Below, in pieces: positions 19,234-30,888 of a DNA stretch of 64,000 nt. Location: contig NZ_JAGHFX010000057.1 of NCBI RefSeq assembly GCF_017888565.1, positions 1 through 64,000 of the forward strand, read 5' to 3'. The position numbers and the translations under genes were made by a program. The notes beneath the pieces were generated by a model that saw only the letters and a program-made list of their open reading frames with translations, was not told the origin of the DNA and searched no databases. Every line of letters begins with the position of its first letter. The first letter of the stretch is position 1. Origin of the DNA: Clostridium sp. Lineage in GTDB: Bacteria > Bacillota > Clostridia > Clostridiales > Clostridiaceae.

Positions 19234-22200
19234 ATGAAGGATGAGATTTTAAACAGTAGTAGAAGAAATGTGCTTACAGAGTTAAATGAAGCATTTAAGG
19301 GAATTGTCCATAATCATAGATATTTAAATAAACTTGTTAAGCATGGAGAAGATGTTATCTCTTCAGCTGAATGGTTGCTTGATAATATATATCTAATAGA
19401 AAAGGAATATAAGACAATCAAGTTTAATTTGCCAATTAATTATTTTAATAATCTACCTACTATGGATATTGAAGGAGTAAATTATCCAAGGGTTTATTCT
19501 TTGGCTAAAAATTACATTGAAAAGTGTCAAAATATAATTGAAGAAAGTGAACTAACAAAATTTATAAATGACCAAGGTGAAATATTTACAATAGGAGAGC
19601 TATGGGCATTTCCGTTAATGCTTAGAGTTGCACTTATAATTAATTTAGGTGTTATAACTAATGATATGGTAGTTCTTCAAAAGCAACGTCTAGGAGCAAA
19701 GGATTTAGCCAATACAGTTATAGATTCATATAGTAATGGGAAGCTAGATATATTACTTTCTAAGTTAGAAAGTAAATATCCATTGAAGGATGTGGAAGTT
19801 AATAAAGGTGAATTACAAAATAGTAATTATATGGGAGAGGATGAAAGTCTTCATGATGGATTATTTTCTCCAGAATTTATAGATAAGTTTTTCAATATCT
19901 TAAGAGATAATTCAATAGAAGATGAAAGAATATACAAGTTTGCTTTAGATAGATTAAAGGAAAAAGAAAATACAAGCTTCGAAAAAGAAATATTAAAGGA
20001 TCATATAAAAGAGGGGAATATCGCAACAGCTATAGGAATAACTATAAATTCTTTGAGGGTGATGGATTCTATTAATTGGAAAGACTTTTTTGCTGAAACA
20101 TCGGATATAGAAAAGATATTAAAACAAGATCCAGCAAATATTTACAATGATATGGATTTTGAAACGAAAGATTACTATAGGCATAAGATAGAAGAAATAT
20201 CTAGAAAGACTAATATAAAAGAAATAGAATTAGTTAAAGTTGCATTAGAACTTAGTAGCTTACATTTAGGAAATAAAGATTTTTATAAGAGACATATAGG
20301 TTATTACTTAGTTGATGATGGTATAAATGACCTTTTAAAGAGATTTAATATAAATAAAAATATAGATAAAAGAATGTCAAAAGCAACCTATTTGTCGACT
20401 ATATTTTTGGGAACAATACTAATAGATTTAGTAGTATTACTTTTAACATATTTAATACCACTGAATTTTAGTATAGGTCAATATATATTAGCATTTATTC
20501 TAATGATAATTCCTTCTAGTGAAGTGGTAATATCACTTCTAAATTGGTTTATAGCAAAAGTAACGCCTGTTAGCTTTATACCAAAGATGGATTATTCAGA
20601 AGGAGTGCCAGATAGTGAAAGAACTATTGTTGTAATACCTGCAATATTAAGCAATAGTAAAAGTGTAATTGAATTAATAAGCAAATTAGAAATATACTAT
20701 TTAGCAAATAGAGATAAAAATATATTATTTGCTTTACTTGGAGATTTAAGTGATAGCAGTAATGAAAATGAGCCTCAAGATAAGGCTATAAATGATGAAG
20801 GAATAAGTTTTGTAAATAAGCTAAACAAGAAATATGCAAACGATGGAGAAGATAGATTTTTCTTTTTAAATAGAAAAAGATTATATAATGACTCAGAGGG
20901 AGTTTACATGGGCTACGAAAGAAAAAGAGGAAAGCTCATGGAATTTATGGCACTAATTAGAGGAAGTAAAAAAACTACTTATAATATAATAAGTAGCAAT
21001 ATAGAGCCATTAATAAGTGCAAAATACATAATTACATTAGATAGTGATACATTTTTACCTATAGGAAGTGCAAAGAAACTTATAGGGGCAATGGGACATA
21101 TATTAAATACTCCATATATAGAAGATGAGGTTGTAGTTAGAGGATATAGCATAATGCAACCTAAAGTTGGGGTTAATTTAGAAGATAAGCATAAAACATA
21201 TTTCTCAGAAATCTTTGCTGGAGATGCAGGAGTAGATGCTTATTCTACAGCTTCATCTGATACATATCAAGATTTATTTGGAGAAGGAATATTTACTGGA
21301 AAAGGTATAATAGAAATAGATACATTTTATAATGTATTAAAAGATGAAATACCAGAAAATAGAGTTTTATCCCATGACTTAATTGAAGGTATTTTAACAA
21401 GATGTGCATTAGTAACAGATGTTGAAGTTATAGATGGATATCCATCTAGTTATTTAGCTAGTGCTTTAAGACTTCATAGATGGGTAAGAGGAGATTGGCA
21501 GATAGGAAGCCTTGTTTTTTCAAAGAAGATATCAACAATATCTAAATGGAAGATTATTGATAATCTTAGAAGAAGTTTACTTGCACCAAGTTTATTGTTA
21601 GGACTTATTGCAATATTAACAGTGTTAAGCGGAGCAGTTCAAATATCAGTATTACTATTTTTAGCATTAATAACGCCATTAGTATTTACTGTAACTGATT
21701 TTGTTGTAACTCCTAAAAATAAACTTATGGGTACATTTAAAACTCTAAAGCAAATACTATTGATATTGAGTTTTACTCCATATCAAGCTTGGCTAATGTT
21801 TGATGCTATATTTAGAACAATTTATAGATTAGTTATATCTAAAAAGAATTTACTTCAATGGAAAACTGCTGATAGAGTTGAGAAGTCAGTCAAAAATACT
21901 TATATGTGGTACTATCAAAAAATGTGGATATCAGTAGGAATAGCTTTAGTAGTACTATTACTTAGTTTAGATAATTCTATAGAAATTTTAATAGCTACAT
22001 TGTTAATATCTATTCTTTGGGCTATAGCACCTGCAATAGCATGCAGAATATCAAAAGAAGAAGTAGTTATAAAGGATAGATTAGAGTTAGAAGATGAAGA
22101 ATTCTTAAGAGAAAGCAGCAGAAGAATATGGGCTTATTATGAAGACTTTGTTAATGAAGAAAATAATTATTTAGCTCCAGATAATTATCAAGAAAAGCCT

Positions 22201-25200
22201 TTTAAAGGAGTTGCTCACAGAACATCTCCAACTAATATTGGTATGGGTTTAATTACTAATTTAACTGCTTATGACTTAGGCTATATATCAATAGGGGAAG
22301 TTATTTTTAGATTAGAATCAATACTAGATGGAATGAGGGGATTAGAAAAGTATAATGGTCATTATTTAAATTGGTATGATACTAAAACGAAGGAAGCACT
22401 ATGGCCTAGATATGTATCAACAGTAGATAGTGGAAACCTTTTAGGATACCTGTGGATAATTAAAGAAAGTATTAGAAGTATTACTAATGATCCTATAATT
22501 AGAGAAAAAGAAGTTTTAGCAATAAAAGATACATATAACTTAATCAGAAAAGATGAAAAAGAAGAATTTTATGATGGATTACCTGATGTTATAGATTTAA
22601 AAGATTATAAAAATATATTGTTAGATGAATTAAAAAGAATAAATGACAAATTAGAAAAAAATGAAGAAAATAGTGAGAAAGATAAAAAGGATAAAAGGGA
22701 ATGTTACTGGTTAAAGAAGCTGAAAAGAGAAATAGAAACTAAAATAGATTTTTATGATTTTATATTTGATGGAATAGAAAAAATAGTCATAGATTCATTT
22801 AAAAGTTACAAAGCTCCAAGTCTATTGCAAATTATAGATTTGTTGGAAGATATAAAGAGTGCGTCAGGTGAAGAATTTAAAGAAATCTTGAATAAGAAGA
22901 TAAATAAGTTAAAAGAATTTGATGAAAGACTTAAACTTTTAGCATCTGAAATAGATAGTATTATGGACGATATGGATTTTAAATTCTTATATAACAAGAA
23001 TAGAGGTCTTTTTGCAATAGGATATAATGTTGAAGAAAAATCTTTAGGAAATTCTTATTATGATTTGATGGCATCGGAAGCAAGAATAGCATCATTCTTA
23101 TCAATAGCAAGAAGTGAAGTTCCTAAGGAGCACTGGTATAACTTAAGTAGAAATATGACAAAAGCATTTGGTCAAAAGAGCTTAGTTTCTTGGAGTGGTA
23201 CAATGTTTGAATACTTTATGCCATTCCAAATAATGAAGGATTTTAAGAATACAATTTGGGACTTAACGTATTCTTCAGTTGTAAATGCACAAAAGATATA
23301 TGGAGAAAAGAAGAATATCCCATGGGGAATATCAGAATCGGCTTATTATGAATTTGATGTTGCCCAAAATTATCAATATAAAGCCTTTGGTGTACCTGGG
23401 ATAGGTTTAAAGAGAGGACTTGAACAAGAAGTTGTAGTGTCACCTTATTCATCAATTATGACACTTCCATATGATAAAAAAGGATCAATAGAAAACCTTA
23501 GAAGGTTATATAATAATAAATCTTATGGAAGATATGGATTTATAGAAGCAATAGATTATAGTGAAGAAAAAGCTAAAGATGAAGCTAAAGAAGTAAGATG
23601 CTATATGGTTCACCACTTAGGGATGTCTCTTTTAGCTTTAGATAATGTTTTAAATAACAATATATTAAAAGAAAGATTTCATAGCATTCCAGAGATAAAA
23701 GCAGTAGAACTTTTATTAAAAGAAAAGATTCCTCAAAATATAACATTTGAAAGAGAAATTGATATAAGTAGTGTTAATAATAAAAAACTAGAAAAAGAAG
23801 ACTTTATCCCAAGAATATTTAGAGGAAGCAAAAGAGAAAATCCAGAAGTTTTATTATTATCAAATGGCAGCTACTCTACAATGGTTACTGATAGTGGTAG
23901 TGGATATTCTAAAAAAGATGATATGACTATTTATAGATGGAAGGGAGACAGTACATCTGACTCCAGTGGAATGTTCTTTTATATAAAGAATTTAAATTCA
24001 AATGACTATTGGAGTGCTACTTATGAACCTTGTAAGGAAAGTAATGATGATTATGCAGTAGAGTTCACACTTGATAAAGCAAAATATGAAAGACAAGATG
24101 GAAGTATAAAAACTAGTTATGAAGTTACAGTAGCTTGTGAAGACAACTTGGAAATAAGAAAATTATCTTTAAAGAATACAGGTGAAAAACTAAGAACTTT
24201 AGAAATAACAAGTTATTTAGAAGTAACATTGCAATCCTTTGAAGGGGATGCGGTGCATCCAAGTTTCTCTAATTTATTTATAAGCACAGAATATGATGAA
24301 GAAACTAAAAGCTTAATTGGAAATAGAAGACCAAGAGCAGAAGGTGCAACTACTCATTATATATTCCATACAATAGCTACTAATTTTGATTTAGATGGTG
24401 ATTTAACTTATGAAACATCAAGATTAAATTTTATAGGAAGAAATAGAAATTTAAAATCACCAGAAGTTATGGATAATGATGCTCCACTTCAAAATACAGT
24501 TGGAACAGTACTAGATCCTATAATGAGTATGAGAAGTAGAATTACTTTGAGTCCTGGAGAGGAAAAGCAGATATATTATTTAACAGGAGTTGGGGAATCT
24601 AAAGAAGAAGTATTAGAACTTATTAGAAGGTATAAGGAAGTTCCAATGATAGAAAAAAGTGCTAATGCTTATAATTACTCAAATCAATTAGAGCTTAAGC
24701 ATATAGGAATTAGATCAGCTCAAGCAAATATATATCAAAGTTTAGCTTCATATATTTTATATTTACATAGCGGTAGAAAAAATAGAGAAACCTATATAAG
24801 AAATATAAGTATGAATCAAGAAAATTTATGGGCTTATGGAATATCCGGAGATTTACCTATTATACTATTAGTTATTGAAGGTGAAGATGATATAGATTTA
24901 TTAAGGCAAGTTATTAATATGCACTATTATTTTAGAAATAAAGGAATAAAGTCAGATTTAATAATTTATAATGAAGAAGAAATATCATATGAAGAGCCAC
25001 TTCAAAAGAATATTATATCAACAGTTAAAAATTCTGTTGAAAGAGAAAATATAAATAAATCAGGTGGTATCTTTATTCATAATAAATCAACTATGGGTGA
25101 TGAAATTAAAAACTTTATTATTGGTATTTCTAAGCTATATATAAATTCACAAGAAGGAACTTTAGCTAATCAATTAATAGAAGCTGTAAATTATAATATT

Positions 25201-27804
25201 GACGAATATATAAATAACGAAGATATAGCTCCTATTAATAGAATAAAAGTAAATATAAATGAAAGTGATTATATAAAGAGTTTTGTAGATAAAGAAATAA
25301 ATAATAATGATGAATTAGACAAATCAACACAAATAAATGAGATTAATGATGTTAATGAAGAAAAAGAGTATAAATTAGACGGATTAAGGAAAAATGAACT
25401 TAGAAATGAACATTTTAATGTTGGTGATTTAGATTTCTTTAATGGATATGGAGGATTTGATAAATCAGATAAAAGTTATGTTATAAGACTTAAAGATTAT
25501 GAAAATACTCCAGCACCATGGATAAATGTAGTTTCTAATAAGGATTTTGGGTTCCATATATCCGAGGTGGGTTCAACTTATACCTGGTGTGGAAACAGTA
25601 GGGAAAACAAAATAACGCCTTGGAGCAATGACTGGGTAGTAGATCCAACAGGAGAAGCTTTATATATAAGAGATAATAGTAGTGGAGCATATTTTACAAT
25701 AACTCCGATGCCAATAAGAGATGGTGGAGAATATATTATAAAACATAGTTTTGGATTCTCGACTTTTAAGCATACTGCATATAATATAAGGGGAGAAATG
25801 AAGGTATTTTGTCCTCAAGATGAAAAGATAAAATTATGTAAAATATCACTTAAGAATTTATCAAATGTAGATAAAAGTTTATCATTGTTCTATTATGCTC
25901 AGTTAGTACTTGGTGTATATAATTATGGAAGTGCTAAATATATAAGCACCCATGTCCAAGGCAAATATATATATGGTCAAAATCCTTATTCAAAATACTT
26001 TGGAAAATTAAAAGCTTATTTGTCTATTAATGGTGAAGAGAATCAAAGTTTTACTGGGGATAGAAAGAGTTTCTTAGGAGTTGGTGAGGATTTAAGTAGC
26101 CCTGATGCATTGTTGAAGGACAGCTTAAATAATGTGTCCGGAAGTATTTATGATCCTTGTTTAGCAGCTTCATTAGATATAGAGTTAAAAGTTGGTGAGG
26201 AAAAAGAGATTGTAATAATATTTGGTGAAGAAGAAAATGAAAAATTAATACAAGAAAAAATAAATAAATATAGTAATATAAAGAATGTTGATGAAGAATT
26301 AGAAAATGTAAAAGAATATTGGTCAAATTTCCTGGGAAATATACAAGTAAAGACACCAGATGCATCTATGGACTATATGTTAAATGGATGGCTTATGTAT
26401 CAAACCTTAAGCTGTCGATATTTATCAAGAACAGCATTTTATCAAAGTGGTGGAGCATATGGATTTAGAGATCAACTTCAAGATTCTATGTCTATAGGTA
26501 TATTAAATCCGACTATAACAAGGGAGCAAATTTTAAGAAGTGCGTCAAGGCAGTATCTTGAAGGTGATGTACAACATTGGTGGCATCCAGTAATTAATTC
26601 AGGTATAAGAACTAGATTTTCAGATGATTTATTATGGTTACCTTATGTAACTATTGAATATATAAAGTCTACAGGTGATTATAGTATTTTAGATGAAGAA
26701 GCTCCTTACCTAGAGGATGAACCATTAAGAAATGGAGAAGATGAAAGGTATACTATAGTAAATCAATCAAATAAAAAAGGAACCATATATGAACATTGTC
26801 TAAAAGCAATAGATAGAGGTTTAAAATTTGGAGAGCATAATATTCCTCTTATGGGTAGTGGTGACTGGAATGATGGAATGAGTACTGTAGGAAACAAGGG
26901 AAAAGGAGAAAGCGTCTGGGTTGGATGGTTCTTATATAAGATATTAGATGGCTTTAAAGAAATTTGTAATTATAAGAAAGATAATGAAAAGGAAGATGAA
27001 TATAATACATTCCAAGAATTTATAATAGAAAACTTAGAGAAAAATGCTTGGGATGGAGGCTGGTACAGAAGAGCATACTTTGATGATGGTACGCCTTTAG
27101 GATCAAGAGAAAATGATGAATGTAAAATAGATTCATTATCTCAAAGCTGGTCAATTATTTCAAATGCAGCAAAATCAGCAAGAGCACAAGAAGCTATGGA
27201 AGCAGTTGATAGATATCTTGTAGATAAGGATAAAGGGCTTATAAAATTATTGGCCCCACCATTTGATAAATCTTCATTAGAGCCTGGATACATAAAGGGA
27301 TATGTAGCAGGTGTTAGAGAAAATGGAGGGCAATACACACATGCAGCTGTATGGGTTATTTTAGCTTTAACTAAGCTTGGCTTAGGAGATAAGGCATGGA
27401 AATATTATAATATGATAAATCCTATAAATCATTCTAATACAGAACTTGAAGCAAGAAGCTATAAGGTAGAACCTTATGTAATGTCAGCTGATGTATATAT
27501 AAAAGAACCTCATGGCGGAAGAGGTGGATGGAGCTGGTACACTGGGGCTTCAGGTTGGATGTATAAAGTAGGACTTGAAGATATATTAGGCTTAAAGAAA
27601 ATAGAAGGAAAAGGCTATAAAATTGAACCATGTATTCCAGAAATGTGGAATGAATATGATATAAATATTAAAAATAATACAGAAGATTACAACATAAAAG
27701 TTAAACGTGGTGACAATAAAGGAATTATAATCAATGGAGAAAAAGCTAATAATGATTTAATTCCAAAAGATAAAGGAAGTCTTAATATAGAAGTCATAAT
27801 ATAA
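19234..27804 (+). CDS. Cyclic beta-1,2-glucan synthase-like protein (GT84-type glycosyltransferase region plus GH94-type C-terminus)
   Basis: Membrane GT region (LDSDTFLPIGSAKKLIGAMGH, RLHRWVRGDWQIG) and phosphorylase-like C-terminus (FRDQLQDSMSI, QHWWHP, GTGDWNDGM-like MGSGDWNDGMS, YVMSADVYIKEPHGGRGGWSWYTGASGWMY); RBS aaggagagg supports ATG 19234. Confidence 0.85.
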   Translation: MKDEILNSSRRNVLTELNEAFKGIVHNHRYLNKLVKHGEDVISSAEWLLDNIYLIEKEYKTIKFNLPINYFNNLPTMDIEGVNYPRVYSLAKNYIEKCQNIIEESELTKFINDQGEIFTIGELWAFPLMLRVALIINLGVITNDMVVLQKQRLGAKDLANTVIDSYSNGKLDILLSKLESKYPLKDVEVNKGELQNSNYMGEDESLHDGLFSPEFIDKFFNILRDNSIEDERIYKFALDRLKEKENTSFEKEILKDHIKEGNIATAIGITINSLRVMDSINWKDFFAETSDIEKILKQDPANIYNDMDFETKDYYRHKIEEISRKTNIKEIELVKVALELSSLHLGNKDFYKRHIGYYLVDDGINDLLKRFNINKNIDKRMSKATYLSTIFLGTILIDLVVLLLTYLIPLNFSIGQYILAFILMIIPSSEVVISLLNWFIAKVTPVSFIPKMDYSEGVPDSERTIVVIPAILSNSKSVIELISKLEIYYLANRDKNILFALLGDLSDSSNENEPQDKAINDEGISFVNKLNKKYANDGEDRFFFLNRKRLYNDSEGVYMGYERKRGKLMEFMALIRGSKKTTYNIISSNIEPLISAKYIITLDSDTFLPIGSAKKLIGAMGHILNTPYIEDEVVVRGYSIMQPKVGVNLEDKHKTYFSEIFAGDAGVDAYSTASSDTYQDLFGEGIFTGKGIIEIDTFYNVLKDEIPENRVLSHDLIEGILTRCALVTDVEVIDGYPSSYLASALRLHRWVRGDWQIGSLVFSKKISTISKWKIIDNLRRSLLAPSLLLGLIAILTVLSGAVQISVLLFLALITPLVFTVTDFVVTPKNKLMGTFKTLKQILLILSFTPYQAWLMFDAIFRTIYRLVISKKNLLQWKTADRVEKSVKNTYMWYYQKMWISVGIALVVLLLSLDNSIEILIATLLISILWAIAPAIACRISKEEVVIKDRLELEDEEFLRESSRRIWAYYEDFVNEENNYLAPDNYQEKPFKGVAHRTSPTNIGMGLITNLTAYDLGYISIGEVIFRLESILDGMRGLEKYNGHYLNWYDTKTKEALWPRYVSTVDSGNLLGYLWIIKESIRSITNDPIIREKEVLAIKDTYNLIRKDEKEEFYDGLPDVIDLKDYKNILLDELKRINDKLEKNEENSEKDKKDKRECYWLKKLKREIETKIDFYDFIFDGIEKIVIDSFKSYKAPSLLQIIDLLEDIKSASGEEFKEILNKKINKLKEFDERLKLLASEIDSIMDDMDFKFLYNKNRGLFAIGYNVEEKSLGNSYYDLMASEARIASFLSIARSEVPKEHWYNLSRNMTKAFGQKSLVSWSGTMFEYFMPFQIMKDFKNTIWDLTYSSVVNAQKIYGEKKNIPWGISESAYYEFDVAQNYQYKAFGVPGIGLKRGLEQEVVVSPYSSIMTLPYDKKGSIENLRRLYNNKSYGRYGFIEAIDYSEEKAKDEAKEVRCYMVHHLGMSLLALDNVLNNNILKERFHSIPEIKAVELLLKEKIPQNITFEREIDISSVNNKKLEKEDFIPRIFRGSKRENPEVLLLSNGSYSTMVTDSGSGYSKKDDMTIYRWKGDSTSDSSGMFFYIKNLNSNDYWSATYEPCKESNDDYAVEFTLDKAKYERQDGSIKTSYEVTVACEDNLEIRKLSLKNTGEKLRTLEITSYLEVTLQSFEGDAVHPSFSNLFISTEYDEETKSLIGNRRPRAEGATTHYIFHTIATNFDLDGDLTYETSRLNFIGRNRNLKSPEVMDNDAPLQNTVGTVLDPIMSMRSRITLSPGEEKQIYYLTGVGESKEEVLELIRRYKEVPMIEKSANAYNYSNQLELKHIGIRSAQANIYQSLASYILYLHSGRKNRETYIRNISMNQENLWAYGISGDLPIILLVIEGEDDIDLLRQVINMHYYFRNKGIKSDLIIYNEEEISYEEPLQKNIISTVKNSVERENINKSGGIFIHNKSTMGDEIKNFIIGISKLYINSQEGTLANQLIEAVNYNIDEYINNEDIAPINRIKVNINESDYIKSFVDKEINNNDELDKSTQINEINDVNEEKEYKLDGLRKNELRNEHFNVGDLDFFNGYGGFDKSDKSYVIRLKDYENTPAPWINVVSNKDFGFHISEVGSTYTWCGNSRENKITPWSNDWVVDPTGEALYIRDNSSGAYFTITPMPIRDGGEYIIKHSFGFSTFKHTAYNIRGEMKVFCPQDEKIKLCKISLKNLSNVDKSLSLFYYAQLVLGVYNYGSAKYISTHVQGKYIYGQNPYSKYFGKLKAYLSINGEENQSFTGDRKSFLGVGEDLSSPDALLKDSLNNVSGSIYDPCLAASLDIELKVGEEKEIVIIFGEEENEKLIQEKINKYSNIKNVDEELENVKEYWSNFLGNIQVKTPDASMDYMLNGWLMYQTLSCRYLSRTAFYQSGGAYGFRDQLQDSMSIGILNPTITREQILRSASRQYLEGDVQHWWHPVINSGIRTRFSDDLLWLPYVTIEYIKSTGDYSILDEEAPYLEDEPLRNGEDERYTIVNQSNKKGTIYEHCLKAIDRGLKFGEHNIPLMGSGDWNDGMSTVGNKGKGESVWVGWFLYKILDGFKEICNYKKDNEKEDEYNTFQEFIIENLEKNAWDGGWYRRAYFDDGTPLGSRENDECKIDSLSQSWSIISNAAKSARAQEAMEAVDRYLVDKDKGLIKLLAPPFDKSSLEPGYIKGYVAGVRENGGQYTHAAVWVILALTKLGLGDKAWKYYNMINPINHSNTELEARSYKVEPYVMSADVYIKEPHGGRGGWSWYTGASGWMYKVGLEDILGLKKIEGKGYKIEPCIPEMWNEYDINIKNNTEDYNIKVKRGDNKGIIINGEKANNDLIPKDKGSLNIEVII

Positions 27805-27861
27805 AAATTACGACCTAGAAATTACAGCAATAAAAAATTGTAATATAAAATTACAATGATA

Positions 27862-27909
27862 AAAAAAGCCATCTTACTGAAATATAAATATCAGTAAGAT
27901 GGCTTTTTT
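27862..27909. terminator. Bidirectional terminator between glucan synthase-like gene and VanZ-like gene
   Basis: AAAAAAGCCATCTTACTGA/TCAGTAAGATGGCTTTTTT. Confidence 0.9.
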
Positions 27910-27926
27910 ATATATAGTTCATATAT

Positions 27927-28433
27927 TTAGTTTAAAACTATTATGAGTGACAAAAACGAAACCACAATAATAGTAGTTATCAGAGCTAAAATATTTATAA
28001 ACTTATTAGTTTTTTCCTTTAATAATTTTGCAAATAGATAGAAAACTCCTACACCAATAATCCCACCTAAAGTATTTCCAATAAGCTCAGTTATGTCAGT
28101 AGCTCCTATAGCAAATATATATTGTAGTATTTCAACTACTAAACTTGTAAAGAAAGCTGGCATAATCTTTTTTATAAAAGACCACTTAGGTTCTAACATA
28201 CATATATATATACCAAAGGGTACAAAAATAAGGATATTTTTAATGATTTCATCTAACTGAATGTTTCCATTAACTATTAATGAACCTCCAAAAGGAATTA
28301 AATTAATGTCACGATAATTACCAACTTCAAATGTAAAATTGAATTTAAATAAAATAATCCATATTAATAATAAAAAATATAATGCAAATAATACTACGGT
28401 TAAATACTTATCTTTTATTTTCAAAAGTTTCAT
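27927..28433 (-). CDS. VanZ-family membrane protein
   Basis: VanZ-like pattern (INLIPFGG..., NILIFVPFGIYICML, EILQYIFAIGATDITELIGNTLGGIIG). Confidence 0.85.
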   Translation of the reverse strand: MKLLKIKDKYLTVVLFALYFLLLIWIILFKFNFTFEVGNYRDINLIPFGGSLIVNGNIQLDEIIKNILIFVPFGIYICMLEPKWSFIKKIMPAFFTSLVVEILQYIFAIGATDITELIGNTLGGIIGVGVFYLFAKLLKEKTNKFINILALITTIIVVSFLSLIIVLN

Positions 28434-28781
28434 CTCCCATAATCAATATTGTCAATTGTAATTATAATTAGAAACTATTTATTTTTTCTTAACCTTATCT
28501 TAAATAATTCTTATACTTTTGCAATATTCTTATTATTTAATATAATATCTAAGAGCTTAGGTATTATTATCATATCTACAATTATAATACAAAGGTAAAA
28601 TAAAATATAAAGTAGAGAAATTTAAAAATTAATGTACTTTAAAAATTTAGTGAGATTGTAAAATAAGAATTAGTTATGTATAATTTTAGTAATGAATAAG
28701 AAAATTAATAAAATAAGTATTGAAAATTTATTTTATATGTAGTTATTAAATTGTTTTATCGGTAGAATTAGGGGGAGAAGT

Positions 28782-29234
28782 ATGAATGAATATAAAATGG
28801 GTGATGTGAAAAAAATAGCACTTATAGCCCATGATAACAGAAAGTCAGCTTTGATTGAATGGGTAGATGAAAATAAGGAAATATTAAGAAAGCATACACT
28901 TTGTGGGACTGGTACAACAGCTAAGCTAATTAGCGAAAAAACTGGATTAAATGTTTATGGATTTAAAAGTGGACCAATGGGAGGCGATCAACAAATTGGA
29001 GCTGCCATTGTAAATGGAGATATAGATATAATGATCTTCTTTTGGGATCCACTAACGTCACAACCGCATGATCCAGATGTTAAGGCCTTACTTAGGATAG
29101 CTGTATTATATGATGTAATAGTTGCAATGAGTAAATCTACAGCTGATTTTGTTTTAAGCTCTAATAAGCTTAATGAAGAATACGAGAAAAATGTGATAGA
29201 TTATTATGGTAGAATACGAAAAGATAATTTCTAA
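28782..29234 (+). CDS. mgsA: Methylglyoxal synthase
   Basis: IALIAHDNRKSALIEWV, LCGTGTTAKLI, SGPMGGDQQIGA, FFWDPLTSQPHDPDVKALLR. Confidence 0.95.
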   Translation: MNEYKMGDVKKIALIAHDNRKSALIEWVDENKEILRKHTLCGTGTTAKLISEKTGLNVYGFKSGPMGGDQQIGAAIVNGDIDIMIFFWDPLTSQPHDPDVKALLRIAVLYDVIVAMSKSTADFVLSSNKLNEEYEKNVIDYYGRIRKDNF

Positions 29235-29250
29235 GAAGGTGGAGATCTTA

Positions 29251-29823
29251 ATGAATAAAACTAAAAAAGCTATCTTTGAATCAGCTATAAAGGTCTTTTC
29301 AAATTATGGCTATACAGGAGCAACAATGGATGAAGTTGTAGCTAGAGCAGGAGTCGCAAAAGGTAGCTTATATTATCATTTTAAAAGTAAAGAAGAACTC
29401 TTTATTTTTATAATTAAAGAAGGAATAAACCTTATAAATGAGGAAATAGACGAAGCAACAAGAGATATTAAAGATCCGTATGAAATAATAAAAGTTTCAG
29501 CAAAAGTTCAACTTAAGTATGTTTATGAAAATAAGGATTTATTTAAAGTAATAATTAGCCAACTTTGGGGAACTGGTGAAAGAAATAGTATGCTAAGAGA
29601 AGAAATAAAGAGTCTTATACAAAAAAGTTCACTTAAGTTTAAAGCTGTAATGGATGGGGGAGTTATAGAAAATGATGATCCTATGTTATTAAGCTATGGA
29701 TTAATAGGTGTATTAGTTTCTTCTGCTCTTTATGAAATCTTAAATGAAGACAAATATGATCATGAGGAAGTAGTTGAGAAATTCATGAGGTATTTTGAGT
29801 ATGGAATAAATGTAAAAAGATAA
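29251..29823 (+). CDS. TetR/AcrR family transcriptional regulator
   Basis: ATMDEVVARAGVAKGSLYYHFKSKEELF HTH; RBS aaggtggag supports ATG 29251 (ORF-track start 29206 overlaps mgsA). Confidence 0.92.
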   Translation: MNKTKKAIFESAIKVFSNYGYTGATMDEVVARAGVAKGSLYYHFKSKEELFIFIIKEGINLINEEIDEATRDIKDPYEIIKVSAKVQLKYVYENKDLFKVIISQLWGTGERNSMLREEIKSLIQKSSLKFKAVMDGGVIENDDPMLLSYGLIGVLVSSALYEILNEDKYDHEEVVEKFMRYFEYGINVKR

Positions 29824-29999
29824 TGAAATCGTTCTTTTATAAATTCAAATATGAATATAGCAAATTATAAATATTTAATAGATAGATAAATAAAAAGATT
29901 ATTATTTAATTAAGCCAAAATAAATTAGTTGTATATAAATAGAGTTTGTTTTTATAAGAACATGTAAGGATAAAATAAGGATATTTAAGGAGAGAATAT

Positions 30000-30545
30000 A
30001 TGAGAGAAAAAGAAAAAATGCTTCAGGGTTTACCATATGATCCAAGTGATGAAGAATTAAAAAATGGAAGATTAAGAGCAAGAAAATTAACTAGATTATT
30101 TAATAATACTATAGAAACAGAACGAGATGAACGTAAAAAGATTTTAAAAGACCTTTTAGGATCTACAGGAGAAAATTTTTATATAGAGCCTAATTTTAAA
30201 TGTGACTATGGATATAATATACATGTTGGAGATGGATTTTATGCTAATTTTGACTGCATAATGTTAGATGTATGTGAAATAAGAATAGGAAAGAATTGTT
30301 TTATTGCACCAGGAGTACATATTTATACAGCAACGCATCCAATAAATCCAAACGAAAGACTAAAATATGAATTTGGAAAAAGTGTAACTATAGGAGATAA
30401 TGTTTGGATTGGTGGACATTCAACAATAAATCCAGGAGTAACTATAGGAAATAATGTAATTATAGCTTCAGGTTCAGTAGTTATAAAAGATGTACCAGAT
30501 AATGTTGTAGTTGGTGGAAATCCAGCAAGGATAATAAAAATGTAG
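30000..30545 (+). CDS. maa: Maltose/galactoside O-acetyltransferase-like hexapeptide acetyltransferase
   Basis: Left-handed beta-helix hexapeptide repeats; [38 protein letters not shown]. Confidence 0.88.
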   Translation: MREKEKMLQGLPYDPSDEELKNGRLRARKLTRLFNNTIETERDERKKILKDLLGSTGENFYIEPNFKCDYGYNIHVGDGFYANFDCIMLDVCEIRIGKNCFIAPGVHIYTATHPINPNERLKYEFGKSVTIGDNVWIGGHSTINPGVTIGNNVIIASGSVVIKDVPDNVVVGGNPARIIKM

Positions 30546-30675
30546 AGTAATTATAATTTAAATATCAATTTTTGTTAATTTAAAAAGTCATTTATAACTA
30601 AATTAAAAAGATAATTACTTTAGTTATATAGAAATAAATTCAAATAAGAAATTATTATATTTAAAAATAGAAATA

Positions 30676-30720
30676 TAAAAAGATTAGATTTACATTAAAT
30701 ATATAAATCTAATCTTTTTA
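30676..30720 (+). terminator. Intrinsic terminator after maa
   Basis: TAAAAAGATTAGATTTA (30676-30692)/TAAATCTAATCTTTTTA (30704-30720). Confidence 0.85.
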
Positions 30721-30786
30721 TTTTTATTAAATAAAAGAGTATATGTTATATAGTATGCTTTTATTTAAAATAATTTAACAAATTTA

Positions 30787-30828
<42 letters not shown>

Positions 30829-30888
30829 GCTTTCAAACTATGTTTCAAAATTTAGTGAAAAAATACAAATATATTTTCAAAAATTATA

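Noticed and set aside
26051-26365. Antisense ORF of 104 aa inside the glucan-synthase-like gene
   Set aside because: Lies wholly opposite a strongly supported coding region; Leu/His/Tyr-rich composition is typical of antisense to AT-rich genes; no RBS seen.
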